In this document: in pieces, positions 1 through 5,364 of the stretch | Position numbering within the stretch: the stretch's first letter is position 1 | Layout: each line of letters begins with the position of its first letter | Assembly (NCBI GenBank): GCA_003021755.1 | Contig: PXQZ01000095.1 | Span: forward strand, 1-6,478 | DNA length: 6,478 bases | Source of the DNA: Halobacteriales archaeon QH_8_67_36 | GTDB taxonomy: Archaea > Halobacteriota > Halobacteria > Halobacteriales > Haloarculaceae | Direction of reading: 5' to 3' | Program-made: the position numbers and the translations under genes | The notes under the pieces: generated by a model | What the model was told of the DNA's origin: nothing | The model's input: the letters and a program-made list of their open reading frames with translations, nothing else | Databases searched by the model: none

Positions 1-28
1 GCGGCCACGCCCGGCCACCGCACTGTCC

Positions 29-199
29 TCAGCCGTCTTCTTCTCCGCCGCCCTCGCCACCTTCCTCGCCTCCGCCGCCGTCTTCATCCTCCTCGCCGCC
101 ACCACCGGGAATCCCACAGCCTGCGAGGCCGGCCGTGCCGATAACCACACCGGTACCGAACAGGAAGCGCCGTCGCGACGTGCTGTCGTTTGGTGCCAT
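29..199 (-). CDS. Short Tat-exported lipoprotein with Gly/Glu-rich tail
   Basis: Predicted 56-residue secreted lipoprotein. Seen: a twin-arginine motif SRRRFLFG (residues 8-15), a hydrophobic stretch, then the lipobox LAGC with the lipidated Cys at residue 28. The remainder is almost only Gly, Glu and Asp. In haloarchaea such proteins are known to be exported folded by Tat and anchored to the outer face of the membrane through the modified cysteine. Start choice: ATG at 199 is preferred because a TATA-like box lies 25-30 nt upstream, as expected for a leaderless transcript; in-frame ATG at 208 and GTG at 214 are alternatives. There is no recognisable domain after the lipobox, so it is either a genuine mini-lipoprotein or a longer substrate-binding-type lipoprotein truncated by slippage in the GGC/GAG-rich tract. 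A frame open to the window edge follows the stop in the -1 direction. Function unknown. Confidence 0.6.
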   Translation of the reverse strand: MAPNDSTSRRRFLFGTGVVIGTAGLAGCGIPGGGGEEDEDGGGGEEGGEGGGEEDG

Positions 200-214
200 A
201 CCTATCATATCCAC

Positions 215-478
215 TGGCTGTCATCTAAAGCTACCGCCGGCGACGGCCGGCTGTTGAACTGCGGTACCGGTCCCAGGAACGCATCTACGGGAATCGCGAG
301 ACCAGTTACGGCAAGCAGGCGCCCCTGTATCGGCCGTTTACCGTGGAACACGATGATTTTCCTGATAATGCAAATCTGCCGGGCGTGATACACATACGCA
401 GCGACCACCCAGCCGGCACACGACTCGCCGGGCGGTTTCAACCCCAACGACTGTTGTGCCTCGGCCCTGTGTGTTCCC
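215..478. other. Divergent intergenic region with possible decayed gene end
   Basis: The 264-nt gap separates the minus-strand lipoprotein from the plus-strand photolyase. A clear TATA box at the expected place before the photolyase ATG (near 452) was not found; the most A/T-rich part is about 349-396 and could hold its promoter with a longer leader. On the minus strand, from about 345 down to the stop at 205, a frame encodes a hydrophobic peptide, RLLAVTGLAIPVDAFLG, that reads like a membrane-protein fragment. It has no credible start outside the photolyase gene, so at best it is a remnant. Confidence 0.35.
224..229 (-). promoter_or_regulatory. TATA-like box of the lipoprotein gene
   Basis: TTTAGA on the minus strand, at -30 to -25 relative to the ATG at 199. 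That spacing fits a leaderless haloarchaeal promoter in which transcription starts at or next to the start codon. It is one of few A/T-rich hexamers in a GC-rich stretch. Inferred from spacing only. Confidence 0.4.
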
Positions 479-1849
479 ATGCACGTCTTCTGGCACCAAC
501 GAGACCTCCGCCTGCGGGACAACCGTGGGCTCGCGGCCGCGGCAACCGACGAAACCGTCGTCCCGGTGTTCGTGATCGACCCCGAAGTCCGCAACGTGGT
601 CGGGAACCGGCAGTGGGCGTTCTGGCTGGCCGGCGTCCGCGCCCTCGAAGCACAGTACCGCGAGCGCGGCAGCGACCTGCTGGTTCGCGTGGGGGACCCG
701 GGGACAGTCATCCCGGCCGTCGCCAGCGAGTACGACGCCGACCGGGTGTACTACAACGAACACTACCGGCCTGTCCGACGGGAGCGCCAGCGGGCCGTCG
801 ACGACGCCATCGAGACCACCGCCGTCACCGACCTCACGCTCGTCGACCCCGCCGGTCTCGACGCGCGATACGCGAACCACAGTCGGTTCTACGACGACTG
901 GCAGGCCCGCGAGAAGCCCGCGCCGGTACCGATGCCCGACGCCGGTTCGCTGGCAGCGGTCTCGGACGGTCAGGCCGTCCCCGACCCCGATGCCGACATC
1001 GACCTGCCGGCTGCGGGATACGGCGCCGCCCGCGACCGCTGGGAGCGGTTTCTCGCCGACGGCATCGACTCGTATAGCGACACGCGCGACGACATGCGGG
1101 CGGCCGTGGAGCGGTCCGTCGGCGCGGTGTCACGCATCTCCCCGTACCTCGCGGCGGGGATGATAGGGATTCGGGAGCTGTGGGCCGACGCGACCGAGCG
1201 GTACAGGGCGGTCGACGGTGACGCCCGGCGCAACGTCGAGAAGTACCGCTACGAGCTCTCCTGGCGCGAGCAGAACTACAATCTACTCGCCCACCACCCG
1301 TCGCTGCCCTCCGAGAACTACGAGTCGTTCCCGAACGCCATCGCCTGGGAGAACGACCCCGACCATCTGGCGGCCTGGAAGCGCGGCGAGACGGGGTATC
1401 CGCTCATCGACGCCGGCATGCGTCAGCTGAACGAGGAGGGGTACGTCCACAACCGTCCGCGCCAGAACGTCGCGTCGTTTCTCACCAAGCACCTGCTGGT
1501 CGACTGGCGCGAGGGGCTGGCCTACTTCGAGGCGCAACTGCTCGACCACGACCCGGCGAACAACGCCGCCAACTGGCAGTGGACCGCCTCCACCGGCACC
1601 GACTCCGTCGACGTGCGCATCTTCGACCCCGTCGCACAGATGGCCAAGTACGACGACGAAGCGGACTACGTCACCGAGTACGTCCCGGAACTGCGTGGCG
1701 TCGACCCCGAGACGATCGTCGACTGGCCGACCCTGCCGGGAGACGAGCGAGCGGCCCTCGCCCCGGAGTATCCCGACCCTATCGTCGACCGCAACCGGGC
1801 CTACGAACGCGCCCAGCGGGTGTTCGAGACTGCGCTGGGCAAGCGGTAG
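479..1849 (+). CDS. phr: Photolyase/cryptochrome family protein (deoxyribodipyrimidine photolyase-type)
   Basis: Light-driven DNA repair flavoprotein that would split UV-induced pyrimidine dimers with reduced FAD; acts on DNA in the cytoplasm. The 456 residues match the usual class I length. Seen: N-terminal alpha/beta antenna-domain start FWHQRDLRLRDNRGL (4-18), then the helical FAD domain: SRISPYL (218-224), ELSWRE (259-264), TGYPLIDAGMRQL (305-317), HNRPR (324-328), NNAANWQW (361-368), TGTD (372-375). By alignment from memory to E. coli PhrB, the electron-transfer Trp triad is present (W290, W343, W366), as are the flavin N5-facing Asn (N362) and substrate-pocket Glu/Trp/Asn (E259, W262, N325). 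Odd: the residue after HNRPR is Gln where CPD photolyases have Met, and the canonical PYFRIFNP stretch reads VDVRIFDP. It may therefore be a divergent subclass (Phr1/cryptochrome-like) rather than the main CPD enzyme. ATG is the only start matching the family N-terminus. No co-transcribed partner is evident. Confidence 0.93.
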   Translation: MHVFWHQRDLRLRDNRGLAAAATDETVVPVFVIDPEVRNVVGNRQWAFWLAGVRALEAQYRERGSDLLVRVGDPGTVIPAVASEYDADRVYYNEHYRPVRRERQRAVDDAIETTAVTDLTLVDPAGLDARYANHSRFYDDWQAREKPAPVPMPDAGSLAAVSDGQAVPDPDADIDLPAAGYGAARDRWERFLADGIDSYSDTRDDMRAAVERSVGAVSRISPYLAAGMIGIRELWADATERYRAVDGDARRNVEKYRYELSWREQNYNLLAHHPSLPSENYESFPNAIAWENDPDHLAAWKRGETGYPLIDAGMRQLNEEGYVHNRPRQNVASFLTKHLLVDWREGLAYFEAQLLDHDPANNAANWQWTASTGTDSVDVRIFDPVAQMAKYDDEADYVTEYVPELRGVDPETIVDWPTLPGDERAALAPEYPDPIVDRNRAYERAQRVFETALGKR

Positions 1850-1928
1850 CCGACTGGCGGTGGGTCCATCAGCGACGCCGGAACCGACGGACCAGACGGG
1901 AACGTCGAGGGTACGAACCCCCAAAGAC

Positions 1929-1934
1929 CATTAG
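1929..1934 (+). promoter_or_regulatory. TATA-like box of the metallophosphoesterase pseudogene
   Basis: CATTAG centred about 26-27 nt before the ATG at 1958, the position expected for a leaderless haloarchaeal gene. It supports 1958, not the in-frame TTG at 1937, as the ancestral start. The remnant may thus still be transcribed. Confidence 0.3.
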
Positions 1935-1957
1935 CGTTGACCGACCGATCCAGTGCG

Positions 1958-2655
1958 ATGGGTGAGGCGAGTGACGATCGTGTCTACTACGTCATCAGCG
2001 ACCTCTACATCGGTGGGGACGAGCAACTGGAGAAGGTATCGTTTCTCGACGAATTGCTTGACTTTCTGTGTCGCCTCGAAGCCACCGAACTCGTCATCGA
2101 CGGGGACGCGTTCGGGCTCTGGGAGTTCACACAGGTCGAGGGGCTTCGGAAGTTCGCCGCCCTCGTCGACACCTATCCGGAGCTGTTCGGGCCGGGTCGG
2201 TGACGCGGGCGGTCGGCGACCACGTCGTCCACTTCGAACGCGGCCACCAGCACGACCCGCACAACCGCATCGAGGCGCGCGGCGACCCGAACGCGACGCC
2301 GCTTGGCTACTACTACAACACGCTGGTCACGAGCCGTGCGGGCCACCTCTCGGACCGCGGCCGGTACAACTGGCTGACGGACGTCCAGGCCGTGACGCCC
2401 ACCGAGCGGATGCCGGTGTTTTGCCCCTCCTACTAGCTCTGTGCGGTCCGCATCTCGGAGGTGCCAAAATGGATAATCGTCGAGTACGAGCCCACCCAGA
2501 AACCCAGCCCGAGCCCCGACGAACTCACCCTCACCGGGCGGCTGCTCACGCCGGGCCGGAAACCGGACACCGAACTGCCCGACAGCGCGGTCGTCGCGGA
2601 CGGACTGAGCGGCGAGCCGGTGGCCGCCGAAACCGAACCCGAACAGATGCAGTGA
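1958..2655 (+). pseudogene. Metallophosphoesterase (calcineurin-like) pseudogene in three fragments
   Basis: Remnant of a haloarchaeal calcineurin-like phosphohydrolase. Fragment 1 (1958 to about 2200) carries the N-terminus, VYYVISDLYIGGDEQLEKV and VIDGDAFGLWEF, and stops at 2201-2203. Fragment 2 (about 2190-2413, different frame) carries VVHFERGHQHDPHN and TPLGYYYNTLVTSRAGHLSD. Fragment 3 (about 2413-2655, same frame as fragment 2) begins VFCPSY-stop-LCAVRISE, where family members (from memory) have a Gln at the stop: CAG to TAG at 2434-2436. Two internal segments are missing: the one holding the GNHD motif between fragments 1 and 2, and the hydrophobic middle plus the GHTH-type metal site between fragments 2 and 3. 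Metal ligands in the retained part are also changed: the D-x-H motif reads DLY, and GDxxD reads GDAFG. The gene is therefore very unlikely to be functional. Codon bias is still haloarchaeal, so decay is fairly recent. The fragments could be misread as three small genes. Confidence 0.88.
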
Positions 2656-2693
2656 GCGGCCGGACGATGCAGCGAGCTACAGCGAACCGACCG

Positions 2694-2738
2694 CTAGCGC
2701 TGGCCGGGCAGGACCTCGGGCTCGCCGGACCGGTAGAT
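2694..2738 (-). pseudogene. Orphan duplicated 3' end of the neighbouring Asp-rich gene
   Basis: Read on the minus strand, this encodes IYRSGEPEVLPGQR followed by a TAG stop, identical in protein to the C-terminus of the gene ending at 2825. The 37 bases 2696-2732 are identical to 2827-2863. The next two codons differ only synonymously (TAC/ATC here, TAT/ATA in the intact copy) and the stop codons differ (TAG versus TGA). Similarity ends beyond the Ile codon. It is best read as the last remnant of a tandem duplicate or homologous gene lost by deletion. Confidence 0.7.
2696..2732. repeat. 37-bp direct repeat, copy 1
   Basis: Perfect 37-base match to 2827-2863, with a 131-bp period. The flanks also share a short imperfect match (CCGCT just upstream, offset by one base). 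The copy lies outside any intact gene. Confidence 0.9.
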
Positions 2739-2748
2739 ACCCTGCCAG

Positions 2749-2809
2749 AACCGTTTTGGACGGGGTGGTTCGCTCGGCACACTCGCTCGCCACCCCGCTG
2801 AAAACCGTT
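2749..2809. terminator. Imperfect inverted repeat between convergent genes, candidate bidirectional terminator
   Basis: Arms 2749-2768 and 2790-2809 pair at 16 of 20 positions, including a continuous 8-bp CGGGGTGG/CCACCCCG stem, around a 21-nt loop. TTTT lies in the left arm and AAAA in the right, so each strand has a short U-run. It lies between the plus-strand pseudogene end and the minus-strand gene end, where a shared terminator is expected. Archaeal termination depends mainly on U-tracts, and these are short, so this is tentative. Confidence 0.35.
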
Positions 2810-2824
2810 CATGGAAAACTCCGC

Positions 2825-4012
2825 TCAGCGCTGGCCGGGCAGGACCTCGGGCTCGCCGGACCGATATATGTACTCCACGGCGACGCCAGTCAGCGGCGAG
2901 TCCGCGGCCGTGGCGTACTCCTTGGCCAGGTCGAGATACCGCTCCGTGATGTCGACGACGTGGTGGTATGCCGCCCGGTCGTCCGGCCGGAGGAGGTACT
3001 CCGCAGTCACGGGGGTTAGTTGCCCTTCCGTGCGGTCGTCGGCATAGTCGTCGACGTCGTCCAGCCACACCTGTGCGCCGATGATGGCCAACACGATAGC
3101 TTTCGCGAAGTCGTCATCGATGTCCAGCCCCGCCAGCCGGTAGAGGTCCAGCATCCCGTCGTAGATAACTCCCACGCGGGCGTACTGGGTCTTGCTGTAG
3201 GGTAGGTCCCGCTCGGCGGCGGACAGCGTTGCCGGGGGGTCCTCGTAGTCGGCGAACTTGTACTCCTCGCGGACGGCGTCAAGGGCGTTCTCGTCGCCGG
3301 TCTCCGCCTCCGTCATCAGCCCGCGGAAGTAGTCGTCCCGGCCCTGGTGGGCCTCGCTGTAGTCGACCGCCCACTGATAGGCCTCGCCGACCGAGTCGGG
3401 TAGGTCATCGAGCAGCCCGTCGAGGTGGGACTGCAGCGTGGCCTGTGCGACTTCGGCGACACGGCGGCGGTCGGCCTCGCTCCCGTTCCACGGCTCGCTT
3501 CGCTGGCGCGCGGGTCTACCGCTCGCCGTCGCGCTCCCCCCGCGTCGCTCCGAGGGCTCCCGCCGGTCGCCCTCGCCGAACTCCACTTCGAAGTCCTCGA
3601 ACTCGGCGTCGTTGATGGCGTCGCGCATGTCCCCGTCGACCAGTGCCTCGATGGAGAGGCGGGTCATCTGTTCGGCGCGGACGACCCGCTCCCGGGGCGT
3701 GAGCGTCGGGGACTCGCCGTCGAGCGCGGCGTCCTCGACGGGCGGGACGCCGGTGGCGATGTCCTCGCCCACGGGGTCGGTGTCGGCCTCCTTTCTGGCC
3801 GCCCGGTAAACGTAGCCGAGCGTCAGTCGCGCGGGCAGGACGAGCTTGGTGTCGTAACTGAAGTCGACTGGGCGGCCGAACTCCTCGGCCAGGGCCGCCT
3901 CGATGCGGCCATAGACGTCGTCGAGCATCCGCTCGGTCCGGTCGTCTATCTCGGATTTCAGCGAGAGGCTGCCGTAGTCGAACACGCCCGTGTCGGCGTA
4001 GTAGCCCAGCAC
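2825..4012 (-). CDS. Haloarchaeal protein of unknown function, helical, with isoprenoid-synthase-like Asp-rich motif
   Basis: About 395 residues from GTG 4012, mostly helical and acidic. I do not recognise an established family. Seen: the best-conserved-looking part is C-terminal, KAIVLAIIGAQVWLDDVDDY then ADDRTEGQL (about residues 304-331). A hydrophobic helix followed by DDxDD recalls the second Asp-rich motif of trans-isoprenyl diphosphate synthases, which binds Mg-diphosphate. A matching first DDxxD was not found, so enzyme activity is not supported. Start: an in-frame TTG at 4060 adds 16 codons, but those have poor GC third positions, and a TTTATT box at 4051-4056 suits a transcript starting near 4027, so GTG 4012 is preferred. 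Residues about 150-183 are a low-complexity insert. Context: divergent from a geranylgeranyl reductase with an 80-nt shared promoter region, which suggests but does not prove a lipid/isoprenoid role. Its 3' end is duplicated at 2694-2738. Confidence 0.8.
   Translation of the reverse strand: MLGYYADTGVFDYGSLSLKSEIDDRTERMLDDVYGRIEAALAEEFGRPVDFSYDTKLVLPARLTLGYVYRAARKEADTDPVGEDIATGVPPVEDAALDGESPTLTPRERVVRAEQMTRLSIEALVDGDMRDAINDAEFEDFEVEFGEGDRREPSERRGGSATASGRPARQRSEPWNGSEADRRRVAEVAQATLQSHLDGLLDDLPDSVGEAYQWAVDYSEAHQGRDDYFRGLMTEAETGDENALDAVREEYKFADYEDPPATLSAAERDLPYSKTQYARVGVIYDGMLDLYRLAGLDIDDDFAKAIVLAIIGAQVWLDDVDDYADDRTEGQLTPVTAEYLLRPDDRAAYHHVVDITERYLDLAKEYATAADSPLTGVAVEYIYRSGEPEVLPGQR
2827..2863. 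repeat. 37-bp direct repeat, copy 2 (inside the 3' end of the Asp-rich gene)
   Basis: Identical to 2696-2732. This copy encodes the last 12 residues of the intact minus-strand protein and the first base of its reverse-complement stop. Recombination between copies would delete or duplicate the 131 bp that include the candidate terminator. Confidence 0.9.
3464..3568. repeat. In-frame low-complexity insert within the Asp-rich gene
   Basis: About 105 nt encoding an Arg/Ser/Gly/Pro-rich stretch (read on the minus strand, EPSERRGGSATASGRPARQ and on to EADRRR) in an otherwise acidic helical protein. The DNA is built from CGCTCGC/TTCGCT-type words, and a related string, CGGCTCGCT followed by G/TCGCT, recurs in the hairpin cluster near 6214-6230. 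It keeps the reading frame. It could be an expanded linker or a domesticated small intergenic-type repeat; boundaries are approximate. Confidence 0.45.
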
Positions 4013-4050
4013 TGCCCGGTTTACCCTTTCGAGAGGCAGACCCGGGAGCC

Positions 4051-4056
4051 AATAAA
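4051..4056 (-). promoter_or_regulatory. TATA-like box of the Asp-rich gene
   Basis: TTTATT on the minus strand. Transcription about 26 nt downstream would start near 4027, leaving a leader of about 15 nt before GTG 4012. No comparable box sits upstream of the alternative TTG at 4060. Confidence 0.4.
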
Positions 4057-4064
4057 GCAAGACT

Positions 4065-4070
4065 GATTAC
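4065..4070 (+). promoter_or_regulatory. TATA-like box of the geranylgeranyl reductase gene
   Basis: GATTAC centred about 25-26 nt before ATG 4093, fitting a leaderless transcript. It directly abuts the 4071-4083 palindrome. Confidence 0.4.
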
Positions 4071-4083
4071 GAACACGGTGTTC
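4071..4083. promoter_or_regulatory. 13-bp palindrome, candidate operator in the divergent promoter
   Basis: GAACAC-G-GTGTTC, perfect 6-bp arms around one base, lying between the TATA-like box and the start codon of the plus-strand reductase and about 15 nt upstream of the TATA-like box of the minus-strand gene. A dimeric regulator bound here would block the reductase promoter and could also affect the divergent gene. One or two such palindromes are expected by chance in a window this size, so only the position makes it notable. Confidence 0.35.
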
Positions 4084-4092
4084 CTCTGAAGC

Positions 4093-5364
4093 ATGCGCGA
4101 CCGCTTTGACGTGGTGATCGCCGGGGCTGGTCCCGCCGGCGGCCAGTGTGCTCGCGACCTGGCCGAGCGGAACTACGACGTGCTGGTCCTCGAAACGGAG
4201 CCCGAAGACGAGTTCCCGCGTCAGAGCAACAAGTCCACCGCCGGCACCTTCCCGTCGGCGATGACCGCCTTCGCCATCCCCGACGAGGTGGTGATGCAGT
4301 ACACCGACAAGGTGGTGCTGGAGTCCCCGAACGACCACTACACCCGCACCCAGACCGGCGCGGTGCTGGAGTTCGCCGACTTCAAGCGGTTCCTCGTCGA
4401 GGACAGTCGTGAGAAGGGCGCGACCTACCGCTTCGACTCCCGCGTGTCGGCCCCCATCATGGAGGACGGCGAGATTGCCGGGGTGCGATACGACGGCGAT
4501 GAGGAGGTGTACGCCGACATCATTATCGACGCGACCGGTCCCGCCGCGCCGCTGGCGAAGCAACTCGACGTCTGTGACCTCGAACGGGAACACCAGGCCA
4601 TCGGCATCGAGTACGAGTTCGAGAACGTCGCGGTCGACCACGACGGCTACGCCGACCTCCGGGACTCGATGATGCTCCGTCTGGACCACGACCTCGCCCC
4701 GGGCGGCTACTCCTGGATATTCCACACCGGCGAGGACACTGCCAAAGTCGGCCTCTGCTACATCCAGAACGGCTCCCACCACAAGTACGCCAAGGAAGGC
4801 ATGGGCATCGACGACTACCTCGAATACTGGCTGGACTCGGACCCTCGGTTTGCCGAGGCCGAGAGGATCGAGGGCACACAGGCCCACCGGGGCTCGGCGC
4901 ACATCCAGACGCCACAGTCGATGAGCACCGACCGGTTCATGGCCATCGGTGACACCGTTCCCACCATCGACCCGCTGTGGGGCGAGGGGATCCACAAGGG
5001 GATGAAGTCGGCCCGCGCCGCCGCCGCCACCGTCGACGCCGCCCTGACACCCGACGACCCCACGACCGACGCCGACACGCTCTCCGTCTACGACCAGCTG
5101 TGGCATCGCGACGTGGCGCCGAAACACGACGCCCGGCTGATGATGACCGAACTGCTGTATCTCGCGCCCAACGAGCGCTACGACGAACTGATGAACGACC
5201 TCCGGCGGACCGACAGCAACACGCTCGAACGGATAAACCGGGGTGACCGGCGCGCAATCCTGGACCTGACGCACGTCTCGGACCTCTCCCTGCTCGCGAA
5301 GTTCGCCAGACGGCGGTGCGGCAACTTTTTTTCCGACCGGCGGGGACCCTCTGGCAATGAGTGA
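4093..5364 (+). CDS. Geranylgeranyl reductase family FAD-dependent oxidoreductase (digeranylgeranylglycerophospholipid reductase-like)
   Basis: Flavoprotein expected to hydrogenate the C=C bonds of geranylgeranyl chains, as in conversion of unsaturated archaeol-type lipids to saturated ones, at the membrane face. Seen in 423 residues: the N-terminal Rossmann FAD motif VVIAGAGPAGGQCARDLAE (7-25) with E34 at the end of the second strand; QSNKSTAGTFPS (44-55), typical of the haloarchaeal family; DATGPAAPLA (146-155), the second FAD motif; GDTVPTIDPLWGEGIHKGMK (286-305), the family's PxxGxGI-type FAD/active-site loop; then a helical C-terminus. Length matches the family (about 400-450). ATG 4093 is chosen because the FAD fold starts at residue 7 and a TATA-like box precedes it. 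The gene overlaps the next by 8 nt, suggesting co-transcription and translational coupling. The last 14 residues after FARRRCG (NFFSDRRGPSGNE) look atypical and are encoded partly by a T7 run. Other polyprenyl substrates, such as menaquinone side chains, cannot be excluded. Confidence 0.93.
   Translation: MRDRFDVVIAGAGPAGGQCARDLAERNYDVLVLETEPEDEFPRQSNKSTAGTFPSAMTAFAIPDEVVMQYTDKVVLESPNDHYTRTQTGAVLEFADFKRFLVEDSREKGATYRFDSRVSAPIMEDGEIAGVRYDGDEEVYADIIIDATGPAAPLAKQLDVCDLEREHQAIGIEYEFENVAVDHDGYADLRDSMMLRLDHDLAPGGYSWIFHTGEDTAKVGLCYIQNGSHHKYAKEGMGIDDYLEYWLDSDPRFAEAERIEGTQAHRGSAHIQTPQSMSTDRFMAIGDTVPTIDPLWGEGIHKGMKSARAAAATVDAALTPDDPTTDADTLSVYDQLWHRDVAPKHDARLMMTELLYLAPNERYDELMNDLRRTDSNTLERINRGDRRAILDLTHVSDLSLLAKFARRRCGNFFSDRRGPSGNE
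5326..5332 (+). promoter_or_regulatory. T7 tract: possible internal promoter element or U-run terminator
   Basis: Seven consecutive T in a GC-rich context within the last codons of the reductase gene, centred 28 nt before ATG 5357. The position fits a core promoter element for an independent leaderless transcript of the NAD-kinase-like gene. As RNA it is also a U-run of the type that promotes archaeal termination. Either role is inferred. Confidence 0.35.

Noticed and set aside
343..1077. Plus-strand open frame overlapping the photolyase N-terminus
   Set aside because: Extremely Arg/Pro-rich translation typical of an off-frame reading of GC-rich haloarchaeal DNA; the photolyase frame carries all the motifs.
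1937..1957. TTG start extending the phosphoesterase N-terminus by 7 codons
   Set aside because: The family-like N-terminus begins at ATG 1958, which has a TATA-like box at the leaderless distance.
2461..2655. Apparent 64-codon gene starting at GTG 2461
   Set aside because: It is in the same frame as the upstream phosphoesterase fragment across a single TAG and matches that family's C-terminus, so it is part of the pseudogene.
2825..4060. TTG 4060 as start of the Asp-rich protein
   Set aside because: The extra 16 codons lack GC-rich third positions and overlap the likely TATA box; GTG 4012 is better supported, although the longer form is not excluded.
4021..5274. Long minus-strand open frame (417 codons) opposite the geranylgeranyl reductase
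   Set aside because: It is antisense to a strongly recognised family protein, is His/Val/Gly-rich with no motif, and is the usual mirror frame of GC-biased codons.
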